64,000 nucleotides of DNA from Whalleya microplaca (Eukaryota > Ascomycota > Sordariomycetes > Xylariales > Xylariaceae): positions 58,698-122,697 of the forward strand of contig MU385795.1 in the NCBI GenBank assembly GCA_022497155.1, read 5' to 3'. The notes beneath the pieces are model-generated. The model was not told where the DNA came from. It made no database searches and was given only the letters and a program-made list of their open reading frames with translations. Made by a program: the position numbers and the translations under genes. Below are positions 36,068 through 47,073 of this stretch, one piece after another; position 1 is the first letter of the stretch, and each line of letters opens with the position of its first letter.

Positions 36068-38869
36068 GGAATTGCAGTACGGTCCCCTGAGCATTAAACC
36101 TCGGTCGAAAAAGCATCACACACTTAACCCCATGTGCGCAGTTTCGCATTTCTAATTGGAACATATCAATGAGGCTTATTGGTCTATGATGCAGGCGAAC
36201 TGAACATAATTGGCTTGTTCGATTATGCCCTATCAAGCCTCTATATTCCCTCCATTCATATCCTTTTTCGCCACAGCCAGTCGATCGAACTTTCTATTAG
36301 CCACCGGGGCCGGAGCATCATCCACCCCCTGATGGGAGCTAAATATCAGTCACAATGTTCTCAAGCATGGACTAGGAGTCGTGTTACTAGTATAGATGCT
36401 CCTATATAAGTATCATTGACAATGCTATAGGGCATCCCATGAGGACTTAGGTGCAAGGAGAAGGAGCACTGCCGATGCCGGTTCTGGGTCGATTAAGTAT
36501 TAGTTGACTTGAAACGAGTCTGGGCAGCCATATCTTTTTTGAAGCATATACACTTGCTTCCACATACATGTGTCGAACTGGCTGTTTGTGCCTACCTGTC
36601 CTATATCTTGGTTCTGAAGAAGGCTTGATATGACTACATATCTGCAACATACCTGTACCCTTGTATCTGGCGAAATTTGTGTCAACCTAGTAATTCCTCT
36701 GGGTTATTGATCCTTTGAAATCCAGGGCTTGGACCGTTTTCGAAACAGCTATTATGCATCCTGGCATCTGCTATTCATAATCCACAAGCAACAGGTCTGT
36801 GGCACTTCGTCGGTAGTTGAATCACGGTCCCCGGGGATTAAGATACGATCTGTGTCGATCAGTCGATCTCCCAATCAATCTATGAACAATGTAGCACCAT
36901 CCCCCGCATTGATGAATCCTATCAGTATGTATTATGTATATCCGTACGTATTACCTAGCTTCACTACACGTGCAGCGATTCCCTGCATTAATACCTACTC
37001 CCCGTTGGCATAATATAAGTTGTACTGAAAATTGCCCTTCGCTCGGCGAAAATCGTACCAGTTTTAACTGTAGGACTAGAAACAACCTTGAGAATTTGAT
37101 ACAGACCATGATTCAACTGCACCTAGCATTTATTTACTGCATAAAAATTTTCTCGCTGACCAGCTAGGTCGCCTTTCCTGCTTCCAGGGCTCACCCCTCA
37201 TCGTATTCGACCTGTTTCAGATCCTTAGCAAGGATTCTATTCAATCGGAAAACATCCGCTTTACTTAACACGGAAAACGTCTTTAAGACTACATAATATA
37301 GGTATCACCCCGCGTGAAAGACATGGGGCACAACGCGGCTCATAACTTATAAGGAATTCATATCGGTTTGGCATGAAGTTTGGGTTCTTCATATGTTGGT
37401 TTCTGTTGAACTTTAATTTCTATCTCATACGTTATGCCAATTATTACATGTGAAATTATTATCTATACCTAGTAGGAACTTTAAAAAGTACTGTACAGGC
37501 TTGGGATCGCAGGTCATTTATGTAGCAACTTACATAAAACGGACTAAAAAAAGCTTGAGTCAACGGTCATTCTATTTTGGCTCTGAAACAATCTTTCAGT
37601 CCTGTTGATAAGTCCCACTACAGAATTATAGTACTTAGCAAAGTGAGCCACTGCGAAAACCTTTGCGTCTTGCCACACCCACTGCGTAGACGGCGGATTG
37701 GTTAACGATTGCCAGCCATTCAGGGGTAAGCGGGTCTAGCTAGAGTATATGAATGTGAGCTAACATGCAGCCAAGACTAAAGAGCGCGGACACATATGCT
37801 ACTAGTTCCTTGAGCTACGCAAGTGAGAATCATGTACTATACTACAGTAGGTACGGAGGAATCATGCTCGTACGCCAGCTATGTGTCACACGACAGTTCG
37901 ATCCCAACGGACACCTATGTGAGCAATCAAGCATTGAAACGAAGCATTGGCAGAATAGGCGTGAAAGCATGATCAGCTTGGTTTCAAGCAAACATGCCTC
38001 TGATAAACCGTATGCCGTGGTGTCGTGATACCTACTAAATATGCGCATACTCTTGGGACACCCGGCTTTGCTACGTCCCACTTATCTTTTCCACTTGCGA
38101 AGACTCAAAAGCTCACCTAACTTTTTTTTTTTTTTCAATACATAAGCAGAATTATACAGGGAATCCATCGGTTGCAGAGATCCAGGACGTCCGGATTCCT
38201 GCATGCGCGTGTCCTGACTCAGTAGTCGTCTATCTGCGTTGTCTTACATCGCAATGTGCCCAGCACTGAGGCCTACTGGCCGAAATCTGTCTCGAAAACT
38301 CTAGCTTGTGCGACATTGCGCTGTGCAACAGCAGCCATATGGCTTGCCGAAACGTGCGTCCTCACGTGGGTAAAGGGTAACAAAGAATTGAATTGGTGTT
38401 CTGCTCATATTGATTCTTCCATCCCAAGCTTTATACTAGTACAATGGTGAATAAGTAGTTATTACCCACTCCGCCCATCATCACTAGCTAGTTTTTCAGG
38501 CCAAAGGTCGGTACGCAGTGGCATCGCCCGCAAGAAACATGTTACGCTAACTAGTGACATAGAGTTCTAGTTAAACGTTTGATCGCTCGCGTACCTGTAG
38601 CCAGCCTCTTTTAGGAGCAAAGGACTGGCAGTCGGAGAGTCAAAGCATTATTATTATTAGAAGTCTGACACCCTGCGCGAGTCATTCTACCGCATCATTC
38701 CCCTGGTCAATTCCCCTTGAGCCTTATCAATAGGCTACGGAGCATGCTACTTAGGCCAGATCGCCGGCGCCGTCGACTTCCAACGAGGCCCGAATGAGCT
38801 TACATAAATTTCAGCCTCTGGTCTTTACTCTTTACCTATCCTTTATTTTCGCGCTGGTGGAATAACGGT
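36068..38869. other. Intergenic, 2.8 kb, no gene supported
   Basis: Small frames lack family features and the composition is unremarkable. A T15-like run sits near 38120-38135. Confidence 0.55.
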
Positions 38870-40557
38870 GTGATTGATGCTCTATCGCCTGCCACCCTTG
38901 CTCATAGGGTTGCGCTGTGTCTCAGTCTGTTCTACTGCCAATTAATCGGAGGATTGATCATGGAGAGCAGCAACGACTTTCGGGATCGCATCAGCACTCT
39001 ATCGCCCCTTCCAGGCGGCCATCGCAGCGGGCTGATAGCTGTCGCTATCTTCGGGACAGCGTCCTTCGTCTCCTCGGCTACTTTGTTCCTGTACTTGACG
39101 TACAAGTTGGTTACATGGCACTTCAATACTCGAATACACCATAGTCAGCAAGAAGATGAAGAGCGATCTCGCGAAAACGATTTATCATTGGGCTTGGCCG
39201 AGAGGGACTTCAGTCGGGCCAAGCAGGTTCGGCAAGCGGATGTAGAAGATGTGCAACGGCAACGGCAGGAGAGACAGCAGAGGAAAGCACCTAATCAATT
39301 CCTGATCCTGGTTTATAACCTTTTCTTCGCCGATATGCATCAGGCAACAGCCTTCATGCTGAACATAAGCTGGCTCGAGAAGAACGAAATTACCGTTGGC
39401 ACTCCCACTTGCTGGGCCCAGGGCTGGTTCGTATCGACCGGAGACTTGGCGGCCAGTCTCTTTATCTCGACAATAGCCATCCACAGCTATATCACGGTCG
39501 TGAAGGGGTACAAACCACCGAATTGGGCGCTGTATCTTACCATCACTCTGGTCTGGGTCTTCGTCTACGTCATGGGTATCGTGGGGGTTGCCTCTACCAA
39601 CAATGGAAAAGAGGTTGGTGGCTTCTATGTTCGTGCCGCTGCATGGTGAGTGCTATTCCTCCTTGGCATCTCTATGGATAGTTTTGTTATCCAGAGCAGA
39701 AATGAGTAACTGACTGACATGTGCTAAGGTGCTGGGTAAATGAGAACTACGAGTCACTCCGCCTTTGGCTGCACTATTTCTGGATCTTCATGTCGTTGGC
39801 CACAACTAGTATCTTCTACATTCTCATCTTCTTTTCCTTGCGGCAGAAGAAGCACGACACCACTCGACCCCTCCCACACAGCCATGCATCGGCGTCGAGG
39901 AGATCTCATAATATAAATCCGCCGACACAGAATGATACTTCCGGTTACCCTCCCGCCTTCCTCATGTATCCGCTTATATACGTAGTGTGCACAGCGCCGC
40001 TCGCACTAGGTCGTATATTGGCTATGGCACATAAGGATGTCAGCATAGCATATTTCTGCCTTGCGGGCTCATTGATTGCGTCCAACGGCTGGTTAGATGT
40101 CATTTTGTTCTCGACTACACGGCACTCCATTATCTTCAACGCATCTCCTGACGCCGAGGACACAGGCCTCGAGACGTTTGCGTTCATGCGGACGCCGTAC
40201 GGCCGCCGATACGGAAACATGGTTTGGGTGCAAGGAGGTGTGCGTGGAAGCAGGAATGAAGAAGCTCCTAGAGAAGGGGCACGGACTAAACCGTTCTGGG
40301 AACGGCTGGGATGGATATCGAGCAATCGTTGGCCAAGGAGCGGTGCGCGCGGCTGGGTCAGTGGGCAGAACAGCGTCAGCCAGGAGTCACTTCGGGGCAC
40401 CAGGGTAGCTGATAACGGAATCCAGATGGATACTGTCACAACTGTGGTAGTGGAGCTCGAGTCCGATAAGAAATCGAGATCGAGAGAACCATCACAGCAC
40501 TCGATCGATAGCTCGGAAAAGGGGATCGCACATAGAGCAAGGAGCTTGCGCCTGTGA
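38870..40557 (+). CDS. Seven-helix GPCR, Git3/cAMP-receptor-like
   Basis: Exons 38870-39645 and 39729-40557 give 534 aa from the first ATG. The ATG at 38960 (MESSNDFRD) is the likelier start, because the extra 30 residues would add a helix before the receptor N-terminus. Seven hydrophobic segments are visible: LIAVAIFGTASFVSSATLFL, the QFLILVYNLFFADMHQATAF region, a third ending ISTIAIHSYITVV, WALYLTITLVWVFVYVMGIV, HYFWIFMSLATTSIFYILIF, FLMYPLIYVVCTAPLALGRI and SLIASNGWLDVILFSTTR. Loop 1 is long and charged (Gln/Glu/Arg-rich). TM6-TM7 fits the Git3_C pattern of fungal nutrient-sensing receptors coupled to Gpa2-type G-alpha. The C-tail is cytoplasmic, Ser/Arg-rich, about 130 residues. The ligand is unknown. 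Confidence 0.85.
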
Positions 40558-41031
40558 GGTGCGTTTGCGCAGTGTTTCAAAAGCGATGATATCTAAATAG
40601 ACCAAAACTTAATGAATACGTTTCATGATTGATGGCACGAGAGACATATCTGCGCTATACACGAGTTAGGTTCCTACTCCTAGTGGTATTGAGCATGAGG
40701 ATCTAGAGTACAATCATAGCATATGCAATCAGACACACAACAGCAGCAAGTCAAAGTGGGGGCCGAAGACGAGCAACTTGATAAGCTGATGAATTTGCTG
40801 GGACGTGATTTTTCTTCAGTTCGAATCCTAACAGTTTACATAATAAACATACACCGGCTATTTCGATGTCAAAGATTTATATTGAACAATTTCTATCGTA
40901 ATAAAATCTGCCGTTGGATTTAAAGAAAACAATCTAGCAACCCTCTGGTCTTTTCCGAAAATGAAATCATCTAGGTAGACTAAAGTTAGTGACCTTTTGT
41001 GAGAGAACGGCCCCAGATCCCTGGAACTGCT
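40558..41031. other. Short convergent intergenic region
   Basis: It lies between the 3' ends of the receptor and DUR3. A 66-aa frame at 40723 is unsupported. Confidence 0.5.
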
Positions 41032-43607
41032 TTAATTCTTTGTCTCCTTGCCATCACTGGCAACTCCGATATCACTCTCACCCTCAACATCCAATGCAGC
41101 TACCGATGGTTCTCTAAAGGCAATTTTAGACCGTTCGCGGGAGAAGACAGAATTCCACACAGCCAAGATTTGCGCACGGCCATCGATGATGGGGTAGAAG
41201 CCGACGACGAAGAGCGTGATCCAAATCCAGACGAGAGCGATGACTAGCCAAGCAACGAAGAACTGTTTATACCATGTATCAATTTGGGAAACTCAAGTTC
41301 AGTGCTGCGTGGGAGAAACGTACCCCTTTCTGGAAAATATACCGCGATGCATACATTGGCAATGGCCATAGCACCCAGTGTCCTAGGAACGTGGCGATGG
41401 ACCAGTAGGCTGCGATGCGGCTCCATCTTTTGAGTGTCTGCGTTTGTTGAAATGCATTACCTGCGTTCGCTAGCTCCGTGTCGACCGGCTGGGCTATGTC
41501 GATACTACTGTGCTGTTCTTCAAAGGCCAGTTTCTCTTTCTTGAAACTCGACCAGTCGTACTCGTCTGGTTTTAACAGAGATATGACTACGGAATAGAGG
41601 ATAGGAGATAGAGCTGACGCGGTGGTGCCGTAGACACAAGGGAGAACTTCGCCTGTGGTGACTACCGTGACCTCGCCGGACAGTCCGTACGCGCTGCCGA
41701 GCCAAACTGCGATCCCGGTTACCATTCCCAGAAGAGGGGAGATTATCGCAGCCGCTTTGTTCTGTTTCCTCCAGAGGATGGTAAAAGTCGTTGGGAAGAT
41801 GCCGGGACACGTTAAGACACCTACCATATAATGTCAGCGATCTCATTACGCGTGATTATACAAACGCAGCGCACCTAGCATGTATAAAGTCCAGTTCAAA
41901 TCGATCCCGACATAATGAAGCAGAGTGCTGAAGGCAGCTGCAACCAGAGCAAAAAAGACCACACCATAGTGGCTCCATCGGATGACGTCGCGATCCGTGG
42001 CTCGTGGGTTAATATATGTTCTATATATGTCAAAGCTGATGATGGAGCTAACGGCGATGACTTGCGCGCTGAGGGTGGACGTCACCGCCATAAATGTGAT
42101 GAGAGCTACCATGGCAGCCCCCGCGTTACCGGCAACCGTAATGAAAGCGTAGGGGAGAATAAGTCCAGACCCAATCTCGGTCGTGCTGAGTCGCTAGTAG
42201 TAATGGTCAGCTGCATAACTGGTTTGAAGTGACCCAACTTACGCGTGGATACGTGGGAAATACGGAGCTGGTCGTTTCGAGACCAAGGCAGATGGAACTT
42301 GCCAAAGTCCCAATCGCCCAGGGGATAGCGAAGTATGCTACACCCCCGATAACATAACCAGGAACGACCGCTGCAGGAGAAGCCGAAAACGCCTTTATGA
42401 AGAAGCTCGTGTCCATCTGATTAATGTAGATTAGAATTGAGAAGCTCCCCAAAGACTGGCTGGACTAACAATGACGAGTCCGAAGTTGGCAAGGATGTGA
42501 AGAATTCCGAACAGAATACCCTGCTGTGTGTCAACATGTGCTTATCTCGAGTTGTGTCTGGTTGTAATACCCCTTTGGATGTCATGGTCAAATACGAGCC
42601 GTTCTGGTTACCACTGATGGGATGCTGTTCCGAAGCCGCTACAAGGAGGTCGTAGAGGTTTCCAATTGAACCGATTGCATCCACTGAAAAGGCCTTCGCG
42701 GTAAAGTAGCACAACACGATCAGTATCGTAAATGTATGCATGTAATCGGTGAGAAACCTATAATCGTGTCAGTGTCTCCTCTCCGTGAAATGGAAGAAGC
42801 TGTGTACAGACGTTGCTTTGATGCCCCCAACAAATGTGTAGAGTGCAACTCCGACTGGTAACAGAAAGGTTACAGCAATGATGTGAACACCAGTCCTGCG
42901 ATATGTTAGTTAGAAAACTGCCATGATATATTCTCTGTTTCCGTTATCAAACCCACATTGCCGTGATGACAGCAGACGCGCCGAGTAGCATGTTCGCGAC
43001 TGCGATGAGATTATTGACAAGGCAGAGGAACATGTAGACGACATGTGCGACTTTCCCGTAGCGAACTCGGACGATCTCCAGCAGCGTATGCGCCTCGGGT
43101 ATCTTTCTTTTGCACGAGATGCCGAGAAGTGCGAAGAATACAATCATTGGGCTGCACCCTGCGGCGTACCAGAATGGCCCCGAGATACCATAATTGTATC
43201 CAACAAGTGAAGCGCCGAGCATCGCGGTGCTCCATAGCCACGACTACATGATGTTACTACTATTGTCCCCCTATCATCACATAAGGTAATATAAACAAAA
43301 ATGCGTACCGAGACAACCGCGGAGGTTGTCAAGCCAGTGCGTACACTGCGATTTGCCGTCATAAACATCTCAGTCTTTCGATTGTCCTCTCCTACGACTC
43401 TTTGGAGAAGCTTTGTGATAAAAACCATGCCTTTAATTTTATCAGCACTCGCATTTCGTTGGGGTAGCAGATGGGGATACCTAAGGCGATGGCTAAACCC
43501 ACGACTAGGACGATGACATAGCCAATGGCTTGAGACAACGGTGGTTCAATGCCGTTGCTCGATACAGTTTTTACCGAACGAGCGGTATATTCTTCGAGTG
43601 AAGCCAT
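41032..43607 (-). CDS. DUR3: Urea/polyamine active transporter DUR3 (sodium:solute symporter family)
   Basis: Plasma-membrane importer of urea, and often polyamines, coupled to protons. Ten exons on the minus strand: 43607-43481, 43430-43309, 43243-42957, 42895-42812, 42757-42571, 42520-42470, 42416-42243, 42193-41875, 41820-41324 and 41262-41032. Phases close and give 692 aa, the family norm. Highly diagnostic stretches include TEMFMTANRSVRTGL, SWLWSTAMLGASLVGYNYGI, PMIVFFALLGISCKRKIPEA, TFVGGIKATFLTDYMHT, MDTSFFIKAFSASPAAVVPG, SAQVIAVSSIISFDIYRTYI and PGIFPTTFTILWRKQ. It appears intact. A second in-frame ATG lies 9 bases upstream (43614-43616). It is head-to-head with an FMN monooxygenase, with GATA motifs between, consistent with nitrogen-source control. 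Confidence 0.94.
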
Positions 43608-44609
43608 TTCAACCATGAGGGTTCAAGACGCTTGAAGGCCCAATCAAGAAATTCCAGTAATACTGGTAGGATACATGCATACTGGTCGTCACAAGCAGGT
43701 GAAACATGCTTCTAATGTACAGGGCTGTGGTCTAGACCAGACTACGGAAAGAGTCGATAAGAAAAGGCAACAAGTGGGAAATCTATATCGCAATACCCAC
43801 GCCTTTCGACGAGAGGATTGCGTGCTACATACATATGATAGTGGGTCATATCTTGAAGTTTGCGGGTATCAGATCGTCGTATCTTGTCAGGGCCGAAGTC
43901 TGCTGCTGAGATGTGTTTCTGGTATATAACATAACCAAAGGAGCGGAGAGAACTTCTCTTAACTTCAGAAATTGAGGAGACAGCAAAGAGCACCGTAACG
44001 AGCATACGGCACGGAAGGTGCGAGGTCGCCAAAGAAGAGGCTGATGTGCAAGGACAAGAGGGACAGATGCCGAAACTTTTACAGATGCTATAAATTACGG
44101 TAGTTGAAATTATCGGTTGCGGGGACAATAATGGGTTGATGAGGTCAAGGAAAGGGTCCGGGAGCACCGGTCAACGTGACGTGCTACGGGCGGATGTGGT
44201 TAGTCGTGAGCACCGGTCAACGTGACGTGCTACGGGCGGATGTGGTTAGTCGTGAGCACCCCATCATCTACCAATATGACACCATGCAGGTCTCGCCGGC
44301 ACAGCCTTGCTACATATTTTTGATCTACACTCTTATTTCTGGAACGATGTTAATAACTCCACCAAAACAAAGGCTTTTAATCTATCTTATCTATTACATA
44401 CCGTAGAACAACGACTCTAATTTAACTACCAGTAGAAACGACTTAGTTAACAACGTGGGTGTTTAGGATATGATAGGCTACTCCCTCGTGTTCCGTGTAA
44501 CAGTAGTATGTGCGGAGTTCGGAGAAGGATAAACGACCTTGTAGACGCTGTGCCGGCGTAAGACAATTCTTTCCATCGTTTTTAGAAGTACCCCTCAACG
44601 CCAGAAACT
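43608..44609. promoter_or_regulatory. Divergent DUR3/NtaA promoter with GATA motifs
   Basis: The 1-kb region between two start codons contains several HGATAR motifs for AreA/Gln3-type nitrogen regulators: CGATAAG near 43755, TGATAG near 43837, CGATAA (reverse) near 44112, adjacent AGATAAG and AGATAG (reverse) at 44382-44392, and TGATAG near 44471. It also contains the 46-bp tandem duplication at 44162-44260. Nitrogen control is inferred from motif and gene identity. Confidence 0.55.
44162..44260. repeat. Perfect 46-bp tandem duplication
   Basis: Two identical 46-bp units start at 44162 and 44208. A partial third copy, GAGCACC, lies at 44254-44260. Each unit contains TGACGTG, a bZIP-type core, and CACCGG. 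Confidence 0.95.
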
Positions 44610-46286
44610 ATGCCTCGTGATTCTAGTAAGAAGAAACTGATACTCAATGCCTTTGTTGAATCCAGTTCTGGTCACCAGTCACCCGGCCTGTGGCGACATC
44701 CTGACGATCATTCCAGCGAGTGAGCCAGCGAACACTACCCCCGCGTCATAATCGTGCTAGATATACTGACCAAGATAGATTCAACGATCTAGAGCATTGG
44801 GTTTCGTTGGCAAAACTGTGCGAGGAAGCAAAAATTCATGGAATTTTCATCGCAGACGTTCTTGGCGTTTACGATGTCTACCGCGGCCCACGTAATCTTG
44901 CGCCGGCCATCATCTCGGGAGCCCAGCTGCCTGTTAATGAGCCGTTGGTCCGCAGCGCCATATGTACCTCTTTATTCACTGTCCGTGACCTAATGAGCAA
45001 GTGTAGGCCATTGTGCCGGCTATGGCCGCAGCGACTAAGAGTATCGGCTTTGGCGTCACAGTCGCCACGACATATGAGCAGCCCTACCACCTTGCCCGGC
45101 GTCTATCCACCTTGGACCATCTCACCAAGGGTCGCCTTGGGTGGAACATCGTGACTGGCTATCTCGATTCTGCAGCGCGAAATCTCGGCGCGGACCGGCA
45201 GCCAGCACACGACGATCGCTATGCTGTCGCCGAGGAATACATGAAGGTCATGTATAAACTGTTTGAATCTTCGTGGCGCGACGACGCCGTCGTCCTGGAT
45301 AGAGAGCGTGGTGTCTATGCCGAGCCATCGCGGGTGCGCGAGATCAACCACGTGGGTAAGAACTTCACTGTGCCGGGCCCGCACCTCTGCCAGCCTTCGC
45401 CGCAGAGGACGCCGCTTCTGCTACAGGCAGGTACCTCCAAGGCTGGGAAGACGTTTGCCGCCCAACATGCCGAGGCCATCTTCGTCGGTGGTCACAGCCC
45501 GGCCGTTATCTCGAAGAACATTGCCGAGATCCGCGAGTTGGCGAAGACGCAATTCGGCCGCGATCCTTCCCATCTCAAATTCCTCGCATTGATCTGCCCC
45601 ATAATCGGCAGGACGGAGCAAGAAGCCGCTGAGAAGTTCGAGGATTATCAACAGTATGGCTCAACCGAAGGCGCGCTGGCCCTTTTCGGAGGCTGTAAGT
45701 CCATCGGCACCTCCAGCCATTCTCATAGAGAGCCTCGGACAGTAACAGGCAACAGGGACGGGTATCGATCTCGCAACTTACGCCGATGACCAGGAGCTGC
45801 GACAGGTGGAGAGTAACGCCATTAGATCAGCTGTAGAGGCCTGGAGCAAGGCCAGTCCGTCGGTGCCAAAGTGGACCAAACACACCGTCGCGAAGCATAT
45901 CACCGTTGGTGGGCTGGGTGCTACAGTTGTCGGCACGCCATCGCAGGTCGCTGACGAGTTCGAGCGGTGGGTGGCAGAGGCGGATGTGGATGGCTTCAAT
46001 ATTGTAAGGCACAGACGTAACCACCTTTGACCTGGTCGAATATAAATACTGATCGCGGTAGGCATATGCCATCAAACCGGGGACCTTCATCGATGTAGCC
46101 GAGCTGTTAATACCTGAGCTGCAGCAACGCGGCCTCTTTTGGGACGACTATGCTGTCCCTAGTGGCACGTATCGCGAGAATCTGTACCTATCGAAGGGTA
46201 GAACAGGGCCGCTGGATGCTCATACGGCAGCAAAGTATCGCTGGAAGGCCGGTGTAGATGCGTCAGATCATCATATCCCAGAATGA
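44610..46286 (+). CDS. FMN-dependent monooxygenase, NtaA/SnaA/DszA (luciferase-like) family
   Basis: Flavin monooxygenase of the nitrilotriacetate/dibenzothiophene-sulfone class, which uses FMNH2 from a partner reductase to open C-N or C-S bonds. Exons 44610-44719, 44761-44947, 45007-45694, 45756-46003 and 46062-46286 keep phase and give 485 aa. Diagnostic stretches: LILNAFVE, SPGLWRHPDD, HGIFIADVLGVYDVYRGP, SIGFGVTVATTYEQPYHLAR, TKGRLGWNIVTGYLDSAARN, PLLLQAGTSKAGKTFAAQHA and a C-terminal AELLIPELQQRGLFW. The first intron is only 41 nt, and the second uses a weak donor (GTCCGC), chosen because it alone restores the conserved AIVPAMAAATK. It is divergent from DUR3, so a nitrogen-scavenging pair is possible. 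The substrate is unknown. Confidence 0.9.
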
Positions 46287-47073
46287 TATAGTTTATTCAT
46301 CGGCGGAGACCAGTGGTGTTGGACATAAGGGGTTCCAGCATAAAGGAGATATCCCCCAACCAGACCTGTAACACCTTCCGGGATTGACAGATAAATACAG
46401 ACAGGAGAGAAACGAGTTAAATGAATGAATAGTATTGATTCCAAAAAATTTTGCATATAGGATTTACCAATAACGAGAACAACCGCCGGATCGCACATTC
46501 AAAAACTCCGGTTGACCGCAACCATAATACTGAAGCAAGATCTGACCGGTAGTCTGCCTCACGGTAGTTATCAAGCTCACAGTCTGCATACACAGCCTTC
46601 GGGCGCAGATAATGAGGGATTTGAAATGCCATCAAAGTTGATGCGGATGGCAGGACATCTCATAGGTATCATTGGCTGCACCTCGTTTCTGCAAGACCAA
46701 GTGTCTACGAGTGTCGGTGAGCTGCGTATAGAATTATCTCTCTGCGCATCAAGGTTTGTCCACTTCTGTATACCAGTGAAGGTAGACTTAAGGAAACCAA
46801 TAATATCAGGTCCTCTAGGAACAATTACAAGGAAACCCTTCAAAGACTACCCCATTAAGCAAAGAATTGTGATGTGGCTGCATGCTTGCATGTGATGAAG
46901 GCTCCCTCAAGCTTGCAGCTATCACTTCCCTGGCCCCTTTCTCCTCTTACGCCTCTTCTTCCATAATTTCATCTTCTCCCATCACTCACATACTGGTCTA
47001 GGATTCTCCTAAGCAGAATATAAGAGAAAAAAAGAATATAGTTACTTAGTGTTGTCAGTACTTTCCAACAAAT
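46287..47073. other. Intergenic before the NACHT-ankyrin gene
   Basis: Two overlapping opposite ORFs (46512-46895 + and 46577-46843 -) have no recognisable family. I found no evidence for either. Confidence 0.45.

Noticed and set aside
46512..46895. 127-aa + ORF and the overlapping 88-aa minus ORF
   Set aside because: Neither resembles a known family; the coding strand cannot be decided.
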